A stretch of 64,000 nt of DNA from Methanocella arvoryzae MRE50 (GCF_000063445.1 NC_009464.1:2914001-2978000); one strand, 5' to 3'. Numbered from the stretch's first letter, positions 1 to 9,538 are shown. Notes: generated by a model not told the origin, from the sequence alone. Made by a program: numbers and translations.

Positions 1-52
1 AAAACCCACTTTTCAAAAGCGAGTCCTTACTGAATCGTTTTGTACAAGTGCC

Positions 53-201
53 CGTACCATTTACACGAAGTACGCAAAGTACTCAAAGTACTCAAAGTAG
101 GCAATATACTCAAGCTCGATAATAACGGCATGCTGTAATATGATCTTATCGTAAAACTTCGCGTACTTCGTGTACCTTGCGTACTTCATGTAAACGGTGC
201 C
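53..201. repeat. Inverted array of 9-bp words (family I, 'CAAAGTACT')
   Basis: The left arm (about 53-115) reads as 9-bp words of the type CAAAGTACT/CGAAGTACG. The right arm (about 157-201) carries the reverse complement, CGTACTTCG/CGTACTTCA. The outer parts 53-83 and 173-201 pair with only a few mismatches, so the element could form a long imperfect hairpin. It lies upstream of the DUF4013 gene. It has the same design as the arrays near 2.1, 30.1, 45.1, 53.3 and 56.1 kb but different words. Bases 1-52 hold nothing I can name. Confidence 0.6.
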
Positions 202-236
202 TGACTGTCTATTGCATCTGCACAGTATATGCAAAA

Positions 237-246
237 GCTTTATATG
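237..246 (+). promoter_or_regulatory. TATA-like promoter of the DUF4013 gene
   Basis: GCTTTATATG fits the archaeal TATA pattern. It would place the transcript start near 265-270, upstream of the ATG at 309. This supports the shorter reading frame rather than the 177 start, which would precede the promoter. Confidence 0.5.
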
Positions 247-308
247 TATGTAATTACACTATGTACCTATGTAGAATAGGTATATCAATAGCAAAAGGTG
301 CAACTACA

Positions 309-992
309 ATGGAAAATGAAGGTTTCATCGACACGATGATCAATTCGATAAAATACAGTATTTCTGACATAGGCGCGCTCTTAGTGGGCGGTATCATGGG
401 CTTTCTATGCCTGTTCCTGGTCGGCATCCCGTTCATGCTCGGCTATACGATCCGGTGCTTCCGGAACCTGGTGATAGGGGACAATACGCTTCCGGGGTGG
501 GACGACTGGGGCACGATGCTTAAGGACGGCATCATGGCAATCGCAATTTCGCTTGTCTACGGGCTGATCAGCGGCATTCTGTACGTTCTTATCATGCCCT
601 TCTTCCTCGTTGGGGGCATGCTTGAGAGCAACCTCCTCCTTATCCTGGGGGTAGTCATGGCAGTGCCGGTCATCCTCATCGAAATAGTCATAGGCTTGCT
701 GATTTACCTCTCCTGGATGGAGTACGCAGTCTCCGGGGACCTGGCCAGGGCTATCAATCCGGTAAACGGGCTGAAGATTATCGCCGCAAACCCGATCGGC
801 TACGTCCTCGCACTGGTGGCGGTGTTCATCACTGGAGTTGTTATCTCCATTCCTTCGGCGCTGATCATCACCATCCCCTGGGTCATGTTTGCTACCTATG
901 TGGCAAGCGCGTACATCTATGCCAGGTTCTACCAGGGCAGGATATATTCCCCGGCAGGCAGCCAGCCGGCAACTCCGGCGGCTACCGCCTGA
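309..992 (+). CDS. DUF4013 family integral membrane protein
   Basis: A 227-residue polytopic membrane protein of unknown function. The start is set at ATG 309 (MENEGFIDTM) because GGTG at 297-300 gives a ribosome site and a TATA-like box lies at 237-246; the frame upstream to 177 is unlike a protein N-terminus. The DUF4013 hallmark is visible near residues 40-75: GY-x-x-R-C-x-R followed by LPGWDDWG and a new membrane segment. Five or six hydrophobic segments follow and the C-terminus is a short Pro/Ala-rich tail. No neighbour shares its strand closely enough to suggest an operon. The family is common in methanogens and its role is not known. Confidence 0.8.
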   Translation: MENEGFIDTMINSIKYSISDIGALLVGGIMGFLCLFLVGIPFMLGYTIRCFRNLVIGDNTLPGWDDWGTMLKDGIMAIAISLVYGLISGILYVLIMPFFLVGGMLESNLLLILGVVMAVPVILIEIVIGLLIYLSWMEYAVSGDLARAINPVNGLKIIAANPIGYVLALVAVFITGVVISIPSALIITIPWVMFATYVASAYIYARFYQGRIYSPAGSQPATPAATA

Positions 993-1114
993 GCTTTTCT
1001 AAGCGCCAGACTATCAACCATGTGCGGCAGGCGGATCGATGACCTCCCTATCCGTCTGTCCATCTCCCATTCAGCCATGCCATTTTTGTTGAGCGATCGT
1101 CAGAAAAGGTTTAT

Positions 1115-1150
1115 CCGCATGTACAGATGAACATCTGCATGTACGGATGA
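1115..1150 (+). repeat. Two 16-bp direct repeats before the 1157 gene
   Basis: CCGCATGTACAGATGA (1115-1130) is followed by CTGCATGTACGGATGA (1135-1150), 14 of 16 positions the same, 20 bp apart (two helical turns). They end 6 bp before the start codon. This could be a tandem regulator site or a small leader duplication. Nothing in the sequence names the regulator. Confidence 0.45.
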
Positions 1151-1156
1151 CCTTTC

Positions 1157-2029
1157 ATGAAAATACCAGTACGTCTCCTCACGCTTATACTGATTACGCT
1201 GCTGGCGGCAGGATCAGCTAACTGTGTCCAGAAGCTGCAGCCTGCAAGCCCGACTGCGACCGCTACGCCGTCAGCCGTACTTACGCCTCAGCCTACGACT
1301 ACATCCTCGCCTGCGCCTACGCCTGCCTACGTATCTCCTCACCAGTTCTCGATCGAGGAAGCATACGCCCTTGGAAACATCGCCATCGGCAATCCTTATG
1401 TCCAAAAGCGGTGCATCAGCGTAGGCTGGAGGGATATCTCAGACGTACCGGTCAAAGTGGCAGACGTTCTGATGATGCCAGTTCATGAAAAGGCTCCGGG
1501 ATACGACGTAGTCCGTTCTCTCCCCGCCGTAATCATCGCGGTAGGCAACGAAAGCCAGGCAGGCATTAACGTTGTCACCTACTTAGACGGCAACAGGGTT
1601 GCCTACGTCGGCTTCATACCTCGAGCCGGCGTTAACACTACAGGGGCCACTTACTATTCCACTGAGCGGGGCGTGGGCGAGCGTATCCCCGGCCACAGCG
1701 TCGACCGGTTCTACGAAAACGTCACCATTCTCGACACTGGCTATGTACATGGCCAGAACCTGAGCGAAACAGAGGAAATGGTCATAAGATCCATTGCCGC
1801 AGGTAACGATTCAGTGAAAAAGCTCATCAGGGATCGTCCCTATGTTATCCGGAGTGTGACCGTCACCTGCATTGAAAGAGGCTACCCTGACCGGTACATT
1901 GAAGCTTACCCCACAGTCACCTTCGACGTCAAAGAAGACGGCAGCCTGATCGACAGCTTCGACGTCCTTATAGATGGGCGCAACGGCAGAGTTCTCGGGA
2001 TCTCTCACAAGTCCCCATACGAGTATTAA
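1157..2029 (+). CDS. Exported protein of unknown function with Pro/Thr linker
   Basis: A 290-residue protein. Residues 1-24 form a signal peptide (MKIPVRLLTLILITLLAAGSANC); Cys24 sits where a lipobox cysteine would be, but the preceding SAN is not canonical. Residues 30-58 are a Pro/Thr/Ser/Ala linker of the kind that spaces archaeal surface proteins from the membrane. The globular part (about 60-290) ends in a segment resembling PepSY-like folds (VKEDGSLIDSFDVLIDG), but I cannot assign a family. It is monocistronic, between a membrane protein and a repeat element. It is probably surface anchored; the function is unknown. Confidence 0.7.
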   Translation: MKIPVRLLTLILITLLAAGSANCVQKLQPASPTATATPSAVLTPQPTTTSSPAPTPAYVSPHQFSIEEAYALGNIAIGNPYVQKRCISVGWRDISDVPVKVADVLMMPVHEKAPGYDVVRSLPAVIIAVGNESQAGINVVTYLDGNRVAYVGFIPRAGVNTTGATYYSTERGVGERIPGHSVDRFYENVTILDTGYVHGQNLSETEEMVIRSIAAGNDSVKKLIRDRPYVIRSVTVTCIERGYPDRYIEAYPTVTFDVKEDGSLIDSFDVLIDGRNGRVLGISHKSPYEY

Positions 2030-2094
2030 GGGTAATCGAACCACGATGACGTGGAGAACTCAGCGACCTGTATTACCGCATAGGAATGGCTGTT

Positions 2095-2240
2095 TTACCA
2101 CAGAGGCACAGAGATCCACAGAGGTTCACAGAGACTGATATCATAAGTTGTGTTGTAGTTATCCGGCTGTCTAAATATCAATCTCTGTGCGTCTCTGTGC
2201 CTCTGTGGTGAACCCGTCGCTCTATGTGCCTCTGTGGTGA
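2095..2240. repeat. Inverted array of 'CACAGAGG' words (family II)
   Basis: The left arm (2095-2136) is a run of words of the type CCACAGAGG/CACAGAGAT. The right arm (2180-2240) is the reverse complement (CTCTGTGCC, CTCTGTGGTGAA), with the last CCTCTGTGGTGAA unit present twice. About 45 bp of unrelated sequence separates them. It lies between convergent genes, immediately after the 3' end of the minus-strand dehydrogenase-like gene. Confidence 0.65.
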
Positions 2241-2245
2241 ATCTT

Positions 2246-3409
2246 CTACTTCTCATACGTGATGCGGTAGATTGCTCCGGCCGCATCGTCGGATACGAGC
2301 ATCGACCCGTCCGGCATGACGAGTACGTCTACTGGTCTGCCCCATGCTTTATCGCCCTGGAGCCAGCCTTCTGCGAAGACGGTCCAGTCGGCGGCTTTTC
2401 CATCCTCGAAGCTCACCAGAGTGATCCTGTAGCCGACAGGCGTGTCCCGGTTCCAGGAGCCATGTTCGGCGATGAAGATATTGCCCTTATACTCTGCCGG
2501 GAACATGTCTCCTCTGTAGAACTTCATGCCAAGGGCTGCAGTATGGGCATCCAGTTCCAGCACCGGGAGAGTGTATTCTGAGGCGTTGTGCCCTTTACCA
2601 TATTCCGGGTCCATAATGCTCGTGCCGTGGACGTAGGGGTACCCGAAATGCATGCCCTTTCGGGGAGCTGAGTTCAGCTCGTCAGGGGGAACTGTGTTGC
2701 CCATCCAGTCCCGGCCGTTATCAGTGAACCACAGCGTGCCGTTATCATCCCAGTCGAAGCCCACTGTGTTCCGGATGCCTCTGGCATATATCTCGAAGCC
2801 AGTGCCGTCGGGGTTCATCCGGGTCATCGCCGCATAGGGTTCGGCAGGGTCGCAGATATTGCATGGAGCACCTACTGGTACGTAAAGCTTACTGTCCGGC
2901 CCGAAGGCAATGTATTTCCACCCGTGCCATTCGTCGCCCGGGTAAGCGTCGTAAACGACGACTGGCTCCGGCGGGCTGTCCAGCTTCGAGTCTATGTCAT
3001 CAAACCGGAGAATCCGGCTTACCTCCGCCAGGTACAGCGAGCCATTTCTGTATGCGACACCATTGGGCATGTGCAGGCCTTCTGCGATCGTATAGACTTT
3101 ATCTGCATGTCCATCCCTGTCGGTATCCTGGATTGCATACACTTTTCCTTCGGTGCGGGTGCCGACATATACCGTTCCGTTGGCCCCGAGAGCCATCTGT
3201 CTGGCATTGGGGACATCGTCTGCGTAGACTTCGATGGCGAAGCCAGGAGGTAGCTGGATCTGACTGAGCCGGGAACCTATATCTACCGTTGCCTGCCCAT
3301 TGTTCAGACAGCCCGCAACCAGCAGAAAGCCTGCCAGCAGCAACGCCAGTACTACTATCAGCACAATAGCCGATATGCTGACAATTTTCCCGCTGCCCGG
3401 TTTTCCCAA
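2246..3409 (-). CDS. PQQ-dependent sugar dehydrogenase-like lipoprotein (GSDH/sorbosone dehydrogenase family)
   Basis: A 387-residue exported protein. The N-terminus is a membrane segment with a lipobox (LLVAGC, Cys34), so it is probably lipid-anchored outside the cell. The rest is a six-bladed beta-propeller of the soluble glucose/sorbosone dehydrogenase type: QIQLPPGFAIEVYADDV, then NGTVYVGTRTEGKVYAI, MNPDGTGFEIYARGIRNT, MHFGYPYVHG and IAEHGSWNRDTPVGYRI. Relatives oxidise sugars with PQQ, but many homologues have unproven cofactors; no PQQ biosynthesis gene is seen here. It begins 2 bp after the stop of an upstream paralogue (3412-4665), so the two are a tandem duplication in one operon. 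Signature strings match closely between them. Confidence 0.8.
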   Translation of the reverse strand: MGKPGSGKIVSISAIVLIVVLALLLAGFLLVAGCLNNGQATVDIGSRLSQIQLPPGFAIEVYADDVPNARQMALGANGTVYVGTRTEGKVYAIQDTDRDGHADKVYTIAEGLHMPNGVAYRNGSLYLAEVSRILRFDDIDSKLDSPPEPVVVYDAYPGDEWHGWKYIAFGPDSKLYVPVGAPCNICDPAEPYAAMTRMNPDGTGFEIYARGIRNTVGFDWDDNGTLWFTDNGRDWMGNTVPPDELNSAPRKGMHFGYPYVHGTSIMDPEYGKGHNASEYTLPVLELDAHTAALGMKFYRGDMFPAEYKGNIFIAEHGSWNRDTPVGYRITLVSFEDGKAADWTVFAEGWLQGDKAWGRPVDVLVMPDGSMLVSDDAAGAIYRITYEK

Positions 3410-3411
3410 GG

Positions 3412-4665
3412 TTATGCGCCTCCATGTTGATTATATGTTATCCGGTAAATGACTCCCGCCCTGTCGTCCGATACCAGCAGCGAACCGTCGGGCATGACCA
3501 GCAGGTCTACCGGCCTTCCCCAGGCTTTATCGCCCTGGAGCCAGCCTTCCGCAAAGACAGTGCGGCCGATGGCCTTCCTTCTTTCGTTCAGTGTGACCAG
3601 TTCTATGCGGTAGCCGGCAGGCTTGAACTGGTCGAGAGAGCCGTGTTCTGCGATAAGGATCTGGTTTTGGTACTCTGCGGGGAACATGGTGCCGGTGTAG
3701 AACCTGAGCCCCAGCGGAGCTACGTGTGGCGGCAGATCTAACTCCGGCGGAGTCACCAGCGATAAGTTATACTCCCCTCCATAGACGGGATCGACGAAAC
3801 CCGGGCCGTGGACGTACGGGTACCCGAAGTGCATACCGGCTGCCGGGGCACAGTTTACTTCGTCCATCGGGCCGGTGTCATTCAGGCTGTTATGGCCATT
3901 CTCGGTAAACCAGAGGTAGCCGGTTACAGGGTCCCAGTCCAGCCCCAGGGTATTGCGGACTCCGCTGGCGAAGACCTCGAGGCCTGTGCCGTCGGGATTC
4001 ATTCTCATGATCGACGAGTACATGGGATTTTCAGGAGTGTCGATAACGTCGACAGGCGCACCGACTGGTATGTAGAGCAGGCCGTCCGGCCCGAACCTGA
4101 TGTGTTTCCAGGCGTGCTCCGGTGTCTCGGGGAACCCTGAAATTACTACTACAGGCGCCGGGACGTTATCCAGCCTGCCGTCGATCTCGTCGTACCGTAG
4201 AACCCGCTCTACTTCGGCCACGTAGAGCGAGCTATTTCTGAACTCTACGCCAGCCGGCTGTTTCAGCCCGGATATAATGGTGATCACATCATCAGCAATG
4301 CCATCCCTGTTCGCATCAGGTATAGCATACACTTTACCTGCCTGCCTGGTGCCGACATATAGCGTGCCGTTCGGGCTGAGGGCCATCTGCCGGGCGCCAG
4401 TTACATTTTCGGCGTAAATTTCGATAGAGAAGCCTGGAGGCAGCCGGATCTGGTCGATGGGCGGGCTCTTGTCAGCAATTGCTATCGACTTTTTGGAAAC
4501 GCTGGCATCCGCGTACATGTATATAATGGCAACCAGAGCGGCTACTAAGAAGAGCGGAAGAATGATCCTGACGAACTTATCACAGCTATTTCGTCTCACC
4601 CGAAGCCACACTCCGGAAGGCGTAACTTGTAATACCTTTATCTCAGAGTTTGTGTATGCCGGCAT
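3412..4665 (-). CDS. PQQ-dependent sugar dehydrogenase-like membrane-anchored protein
   Basis: The first gene of the tandem pair. The beta-propeller carries the same marks as its neighbour: QIRLPPGFSIEIYAENV, NGTLYVGTRQAGKVYAI, MNPDGTGLEVFASGVRNT, MHFGYPYVHG, IAEHGSLDQFKPAGYRI. Instead of a lipobox it has an uncleaved-looking N-terminal membrane helix (ILPLFLVAALVAIIYMY) after an Arg-rich stretch. The start is uncertain: a TTG at 4689 opens the longest frame, and ATG 4665 (used here) or a GTG closer to the helix are also possible, none with a good ribosome site. A TATA-like element lies at 4728-4740. Sugar substrate and cofactor are inferred from family only. Confidence 0.78.
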   Translation of the reverse strand: MPAYTNSEIKVLQVTPSGVWLRVRRNSCDKFVRIILPLFLVAALVAIIYMYADASVSKKSIAIADKSPPIDQIRLPPGFSIEIYAENVTGARQMALSPNGTLYVGTRQAGKVYAIPDANRDGIADDVITIISGLKQPAGVEFRNSSLYVAEVERVLRYDEIDGRLDNVPAPVVVISGFPETPEHAWKHIRFGPDGLLYIPVGAPVDVIDTPENPMYSSIMRMNPDGTGLEVFASGVRNTLGLDWDPVTGYLWFTENGHNSLNDTGPMDEVNCAPAAGMHFGYPYVHGPGFVDPVYGGEYNLSLVTPPELDLPPHVAPLGLRFYTGTMFPAEYQNQILIAEHGSLDQFKPAGYRIELVTLNERRKAIGRTVFAEGWLQGDKAWGRPVDLLVMPDGSLLVSDDRAGVIYRITYNQHGGA

Positions 4666-4740
4666 ATCGCTTTGCGCTGTTATACGCAAAATAGCGGCGA
4701 GTTACATGCTTAAGCTAGTTACGTAAGCCAATATAATTCT

Positions 4741-4774
4741 AAAAACAAGTAGGATGGGGTTAAATGTTAACCCC
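4741..4774 (-). terminator. Probable terminator downstream of rpsJ
   Basis: A perfect 8-bp stem with a 3-nt loop (GGGGTTAA-ATG-TTAACCCC, 4756-4774) is followed on the minus strand by a T-run at 4741-4745. Two further weak hairpins lie between it and rpsJ (around 4802-4819 and 4840-4860). Together they would end the long RNAP/str transcript. The region overlaps the promoter of the 4665 gene. Confidence 0.5.
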
Positions 4775-4875
4775 TGTGAGATTGACCCTTTTATAGGGAA
4801 GCCCCTTCGAAAAGGGGTCATAATGGAGGTGATGAAATATCCTTTCTTTGTGAAGGATACTTCTCTCAGTCTGTT

Positions 4876-5190
4876 TCAGTCCTTGAGGACGATTTCGATG
4901 TTAATGTCCTTGGGCACCTGAATGCGCATGAGCTGCCTGAGGGCGCGCTCGTCTGCGTCGATGTCGATGAGCCTCTTGTGGACGCGCATCTCCCAGTGTT
5001 CCCAGGTTGCGCTGCCTTCGCCGCTGGGGCTCTTCCTCGACGGAACTACGAGCCTGCGAGTCGGCAGTGGTACCGGGCCGGAAATGCTGACGCCAGTCTT
5101 CTCGGCGATCTTCTTGACCTGGCCGCAGACGTCATCCAGCTTGGTGGGGCTGGTGCCGGACAGTCTAATCCTTGCTTTTTGGTTAGCCAT
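4876..5190 (-). CDS. rpsJ: 30S ribosomal protein S10 (uS10)
   Basis: A 104-residue small-subunit protein, last gene of the RNAP/str cluster, directly after EF-1A as in most archaea. The sequence is typical: [18 protein letters not shown], then [27 protein letters not shown] and [30 protein letters not shown]. The start is taken at ATG 5190 ([10 protein letters not shown]), because AGGTGA lies just upstream; a GTG at 5199 in the same frame overlaps that ribosome site and is unlikely to be used. Confidence 0.95.
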   Translation of the reverse strand: MANQKARIRLSGTSPTKLDDVCGQVKKIAEKTGVSISGPVPLPTRRLVVPSRKSPSGEGSATWEHWEMRVHKRLIDIDADERALRQLMRIQVPKDINIEIVLKD

Positions 5191-5217
5191 GATTGTCACC
5201 TGTGTTTAAGATGGAGT

Positions 5218-5271
5218 CGGGCAATGATTGCCCGGGGCAATAAGACGCCCCAGGCAATAAAGTTTGCCCTC
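5218..5271 (-). promoter_or_regulatory. Three consecutive small hairpins between tuf and rpsJ
   Basis: The 93-bp spacer contains three GGGCAAT-type units, each able to fold: CGGGCAA-TGA-TTGCCCG (5218-5234), GGGGC/GCCCC (5234-5251) and a weaker GGCAA/TTGCC (about 5253-5269). They could adjust the relative levels of abundant EF-1A and S10 by RNA processing or attenuation. No T-run follows, so a simple terminator is less likely. Confidence 0.4.
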
Positions 5272-5283
5272 CCCTGCAGTCAC

Positions 5284-6564
5284 TTATTTCGGGGTAATGT
5301 CCATGACTACGCCAGCAGCTACGGTCTGGCCCATGTCACGGATAGCGAACCTGCCCAGCTGCGGGATTTCCTTGACCTTCTCGATGACGAGAGGCCTGGT
5401 CGGCCTGATCAGGACGATTGCCGCGTCACCAGTCTTGATGAAGGGCGGGTTCTGCTCCTTGACACCACCGGTCTTGGGGTCCAGGGTGGCGAGGATCTGG
5501 GTCAGAGTGCAGGCGACCTGGGCGGTGTGGCAGTGGAACACCGGGGTGTAGCCTGCGGTGATGGCCGAGGGGTGCTGGAGCACGACGACCTGTGCCTTGA
5601 ATTCGACGGCAACGGTCGGCTGCTTGTCGACGTGGCCGCAAACGTCGCCACGGCGAATCAGGTTCTTCTCAATGCCCCTGACGTTGAAGCCGATGTTGTC
5701 ACCGGGGAGCGCCTGGGGGATTTCCTCGTGGTGCATCTCGATGGACTTAACTTCACCAGCGTGGCCGACACCGTCGATGCCGGGCCTGAAGATGACCTTG
5801 TCACCCTTCTTCATGATGCCGGTCTCGACACGGCCGACGGGCACTAAGCCGATACCGGAGATGGTGTAGACGTCCTGGATGGGCACACGCAGCGGGAGCT
5901 GGGTGGGCTTCTCGGGCTCCTTGAGGGCGTTGAGCGCCTCGAGGATGGTGACTCCGGTGTACCACGGGGTCTCTTCAGCGTGCTTGGCAATGTTGGTGCC
6001 CTTGAACGCCGAGGTCGGGATGAAGGGGATTTGGTCGGGCTTGAAGCCGATCATCCTGAGGATCTTGCTGACTTCTTCCTTGACCTCGTTGTACCTCTTC
6101 TGGTCGTAGTTGATCGCGTCCATCTTGTTGACTGCGATGATGAGCTGGTTGATGCCGAGGGTCTTGGACAGGAAGATGTGCTCCTTGGTCTGCTGCATGA
6201 CACCATCCGGTGCTGCGCAGACGAGGATTGCGGCGTCTGCCTGGGATGCGCCAGTGATCATGTTCTTAACGAAGTCCCTGTGGCCCGGGCAGTCCACGAC
6301 GGTGAAGTAGTACTTCTCGGTGTCGAACCTGCGGTGTGCGATATCGATGGTGATACCTCTCTCCCTCTCTTCCTTGAGAGAGTCCATGACCCATGCGAAC
6401 TCGAAGGTTCCCTTACCCTTGGACTCAGCTTCCTTCTTGTACTGCTCAATAATGTGTGCCGGTACGGCACCGGTCTCGAACAATAACCTGCCGACAAGGG
6501 TGGACTTGCCGTGGTCAATGTGTCCGATGACTGCTAAGTTTATGTGTGGCTTGGTTGCTGCCAT
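5284..6564 (-). CDS. tuf: Translation elongation factor 1-alpha (EF-Tu homologue)
   Basis: A 426-residue GTPase that brings aminoacyl-tRNA to the ribosome. G1 GHIDHGKST (residues 14-22), the switch segment [12 protein letters not shown]3 DCPGH, G4 NKMD and the two C-terminal beta-barrels are all present. The length is normal for archaeal EF-1A. A strong ribosome site, GGAGG, stands 7 nt before the ATG. It lies between EF-2 and rps10 as in the standard archaeal order, and probably has its own promoter in the 115-bp gap after EF-2. Confidence 0.97.
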   Translation of the reverse strand: MAATKPHINLAVIGHIDHGKSTLVGRLLFETGAVPAHIIEQYKKEAESKGKGTFEFAWVMDSLKEERERGITIDIAHRRFDTEKYYFTVVDCPGHRDFVKNMITGASQADAAILVCAAPDGVMQQTKEHIFLSKTLGINQLIIAVNKMDAINYDQKRYNEVKEEVSKILRMIGFKPDQIPFIPTSAFKGTNIAKHAEETPWYTGVTILEALNALKEPEKPTQLPLRVPIQDVYTISGIGLVPVGRVETGIMKKGDKVIFRPGIDGVGHAGEVKSIEMHHEEIPQALPGDNIGFNVRGIEKNLIRRGDVCGHVDKQPTVAVEFKAQVVVLQHPSAITAGYTPVFHCHTAQVACTLTQILATLDPKTGGVKEQNPPFIKTGDAAIVLIRPTRPLVIEKVKEIPQLGRFAIRDMGQTVAAGVVMDITPK

Positions 6565-6621
6565 ATTATATCCTCCAAATACTGAACGTCAAGTTTACTT
6601 GCAATCGTAAAGGCATTTGTT

Positions 6622-6634
6622 GTTTTTATACCTT
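6622..6634 (-). promoter_or_regulatory. Internal TATA box in front of tuf
   Basis: On the minus strand the gap between EF-2 and EF-1A reads GAAAGGTATAAAAAC, a purine-rich BRE-like stretch followed by a TATA-like core. It lies about 60 nt upstream of the tuf ATG. An extra promoter would let EF-1A be made in excess over the upstream genes. Confidence 0.45.
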
Positions 6635-6679
6635 TCGTCTCTTTCCGTTATCTCCTCACTCGAGAAAGTGCTGATTTCC

Positions 6680-8878
6680 TCATTCGAGGAAGTCAGACGG
6701 CTTTGGTAACTCTGCCTTGAGGCCCTTTCTCTTGCGGATGTCGATCACGATCTGGTTCTGCAGGTTCTGCGGGAGCGGGAAGAATCCGAGGAATTCGGTG
6801 TTCCACATTGCCCTGCCTTCGGTAGCGCCGCGGATGTCTCCCGCGAAACCGAACAGCTCTGCAACCGGAGCGCTGCCCTCGATAATCGAGAGGTCGCCTT
6901 CCGACTTCATGTCCAGGATCGTGCCACGCCTGCCCTGGATCTCACGGACTGCGGAGCCCATGTGGACCTGTGGGACGCTGACGAAGACCTTCTGGACCGG
7001 CTCGAGCAGAGTCGGCTGTGCGGACAGTACTGCGCCCTGGACAGCAGATCTCATCGCGGGGATAACCTGAGCGGGGCCTCTGTGGACCGCGTCTTCATGG
7101 AGCTTGACATCCATGAGCTTGATCAGGATGCCCTGAGCCGGCTCTCTGGCGAGCGGACCGTTCTTCAGCGCCTCTTCCATACCCTCGATGATCAGTTCCA
7201 TGGTTTCCTTCAGGTACTGGATACCCTTGGTCATGTCGATGAGCATGTTGGTACCGTAGACGTGGGTGACGCCCTTGGCGACGTCCTTGTCCATACCGAG
7301 GCTTTCGAGAACCTTACGCCTGTCCATTTCCTGCATATTCATGGAGAAGTCGCCGTTCTTGATGGCGTCGAAGATGGGCTGGGGCATGGGCTCTACAGTA
7401 ATATAGAACCTGTTGTGCTTGTTCGGGGACTTACCTTCGATAGGCCCTGCGAACTGGCCGATGGTCTCACGGTATACCACAATGGGTGGCGAGGTGATGA
7501 CTTCGATGCCTCTGTCCCTGGTGATCCTCGACTTGGTGACGACTTCGAGGTGAAGCTCGCCCATGCCGGAGATCAGGTGTTCGCCAGTCTCTTCGTTGAT
7601 GTCTACCTTGACGGTCGGGTCTTCCTTGGCTACCTGCCTGAGGGCTTCGACCAGCTTCGGCAGGTCCTTCATGTTCTTGGCCTCGACGGCCACGGTCATG
7701 ACCGGCTCGGATACGTGCTTGATAGCCTCGAACGGGGTCATGTCGCGAACGGTGGAGCCAGTGGAGCCTACGATGGCGTTCCTGAGACCCGTGACGGCTG
7801 CGATGTTGCCGGCGGGGATCCTCTCGACTTCCATCCTCTCTGCGCCCATGGTGATGGCTACAGACTGGACCCTGTCGGTGGCTGCGGTGCCGGAGATGTA
7901 CAGTTCCTGGCCTCTCTGGAGCGTGCCTGCGAACAGTCTGCCGACTGCAACTTCGCCTGCGTGGGGGTCAGTCAGGATCTTCGTTACCATGAAGACGATC
8001 TCTTCATTCGGGTTGCAGGACATGAGGTTCTTGCCGACCTTGGAGTCCTTGTCGCCCTTCCATATGACCGGGATACGGTGCTTCTGGGCTTCGAGCGGAG
8101 TCGGCAGGTAGTGCACGACAGCGTCGAGCAGAACCGCGTGGAGCGGGGACTTCTGGGACAGTTCTTTCATGTTGCCCGCCTGGCAGTAGTCGTAGACCTC
8201 GTTGAAGCCGATGCCAGTGTTCTTCATAGACGGCACGGAGACTGCCCACTTGTACAGCGCGGAGCCGAAGCAGACGTTGCCCTTGGCTGCGTCAAGCTTC
8301 AGGTTCTGCTTCTCGTAGTTTTCGGGGGACATGTTCCTGATCAGCTTGTTGACGTGGTCGATGACCTTGCCGAGCCTGACGGGCATCTCTTTCTTCTCGA
8401 TCTTGAGCTCGTTGATCAGCCTGTCTACCTTGTTGATGAACAGGATGGGCCTGACATTCTCACGGAGCGCCTGACGCAGGACAGTTTCCGTCTGGGGCAT
8501 GGTGCCTTCGACCGCGTCTACTACGACGACTGCGCCGTCGACTGCTCTCATGGCTCTCGTGACGTCGCCGCCGAAGTCGACGTGGCCCGGAGTGTCGATG
8601 AGGTTGATGAGATACTCTTCCCCGTTGACCTCGTGTACCATCGAGACGTTGGCTGCGTTGATCGTGATGCCTCTGGCCTGCTCTTCCTCGTCGAAGTCCA
8701 TGAATAGCTGCTTACCAGCGAGGTCCATGGAAATCATGCCGGATCCTCCGAGCAGGTTGTCAGATAATGTTGTCTTGCCGTGGTCGATGTGGGCGCAGAT
8801 GCCGATGTTCCGGATTCTCTCCGGCTTGTCCATCAGGTCCTTGACCCTCTCGACCATCTTCTTTCCTCTAGTCGCCAT
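6680..8878 (-). CDS. fusA: Translation elongation factor 2
   Basis: A 732-residue translocase GTPase of the archaeal/eukaryal EF-2 type. Visible motifs are [10 protein letters not shown] (G1), [10 protein letters not shown] (switch 1), DTPGHVDF (G3) and NKVD (G4). The domain IV loop [12 protein letters not shown] contains the histidine that is modified to diphthamide in this family. The length is full. The gene sits between rps7 and EF-1A. GAGGA precedes the ATG by about 6 nt. Confidence 0.97.
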   Translation of the reverse strand: MATRGKKMVERVKDLMDKPERIRNIGICAHIDHGKTTLSDNLLGGSGMISMDLAGKQLFMDFDEEEQARGITINAANVSMVHEVNGEEYLINLIDTPGHVDFGGDVTRAMRAVDGAVVVVDAVEGTMPQTETVLRQALRENVRPILFINKVDRLINELKIEKKEMPVRLGKVIDHVNKLIRNMSPENYEKQNLKLDAAKGNVCFGSALYKWAVSVPSMKNTGIGFNEVYDYCQAGNMKELSQKSPLHAVLLDAVVHYLPTPLEAQKHRIPVIWKGDKDSKVGKNLMSCNPNEEIVFMVTKILTDPHAGEVAVGRLFAGTLQRGQELYISGTAATDRVQSVAITMGAERMEVERIPAGNIAAVTGLRNAIVGSTGSTVRDMTPFEAIKHVSEPVMTVAVEAKNMKDLPKLVEALRQVAKEDPTVKVDINEETGEHLISGMGELHLEVVTKSRITRDRGIEVITSPPIVVYRETIGQFAGPIEGKSPNKHNRFYITVEPMPQPIFDAIKNGDFSMNMQEMDRRKVLESLGMDKDVAKGVTHVYGTNMLIDMTKGIQYLKETMELIIEGMEEALKNGPLAREPAQGILIKLMDVKLHEDAVHRGPAQVIPAMRSAVQGAVLSAQPTLLEPVQKVFVSVPQVHMGSAVREIQGRRGTILDMKSEGDLSIIEGSAPVAELFGFAGDIRGATEGRAMWNTEFLGFFPLPQNLQNQIVIDIRKRKGLKAELPKPSDFLE

Positions 8879-8913
8879 TGTGTATCCTCAATAATAAAAA
8901 TGAAGGCGAAGCC

Positions 8914-9534
8914 TTACCTGGCTGCCTTCGCAACTCTCTCCTTCTCGTCCTTCTTGCCGACCGAGTAGCTCTTCACGTCGCCCTTGGATGCGGCGATCAG
9001 CTCGTCTGCGAGCGCGCTCTCGATGGATTTCTTAGACTTGAACGATGCCTTTTCCGCACCTGCGCATATGAACATAAGCGCCTGGTCAACTCTCCTCATC
9101 GGGGCAGTGTCTACAGACTTGGGTACGTTGATACCGCCGTACTTGAGCCTGACCGTCTCTTCCCGGGGGCCTGCGTTCTCGATAGCGTCTACGAGCACCT
9201 GTACAGGGTTCTGCTTGGTCCTGGTGGCGATGATCTCAAACGAGTCGCGGACGATGCCGTAACACTTGGTCTTTTCGCCGGTGTTGAACTCGTTGCGCAT
9301 CAGCTTGTTGATGAGGCGCTCGACGATGGGCATATCTGCCTTCTTGAACTGGCGGAAAGCGGACTTGCCACCGGTGTGGGGTACTACGATGGGCTTGAGG
9401 TTGATGTACCTCTTGATGCTCGGGTCCTTGATCTGGACCTCGCTCATGTCGTACTTCCCGAAGAGCAGCAGGTTGTTGTGGTAGCTGTTCTCTACGCTGT
9501 TAGTCGTAGTTGTCTCAATAGTTTCTTCTGCCAT
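8914..9534 (-). CDS. rps7: 30S ribosomal protein S7 (uS7)
   Basis: A 206-residue protein with the archaeal S7 core: [33 protein letters not shown] at the start and [30 protein letters not shown] toward the end. It primes assembly of the 30S head and controls the cluster in some organisms. The first 20 or so residues are Thr/Glu-rich and variable. GGTGAGAG lies just before the ATG. It is separated from rps12 by 4 bp, so the two are translationally coupled. Confidence 0.95.
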   Translation of the reverse strand: MAEETIETTTTNSVENSYHNNLLLFGKYDMSEVQIKDPSIKRYINLKPIVVPHTGGKSAFRQFKKADMPIVERLINKLMRNEFNTGEKTKCYGIVRDSFEIIATRTKQNPVQVLVDAIENAGPREETVRLKYGGINVPKSVDTAPMRRVDQALMFICAGAEKASFKSKKSIESALADELIAASKGDVKSYSVGKKDEKERVAKAAR

Positions 9535-9538
9535 GCTC

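Noticed and set aside
4832-4921. 29-codon plus-strand frame after GGAGGTG
   Set aside because: The ribosome site is only about 1 nt from the ATG and the frame runs antisense into rpsJ.
6962-8707. Long open frame (581 codons) on the plus strand
   Set aside because: It lies wholly antisense to EF-2, whose motifs are complete. The strand is open because of GC-rich codon bias.
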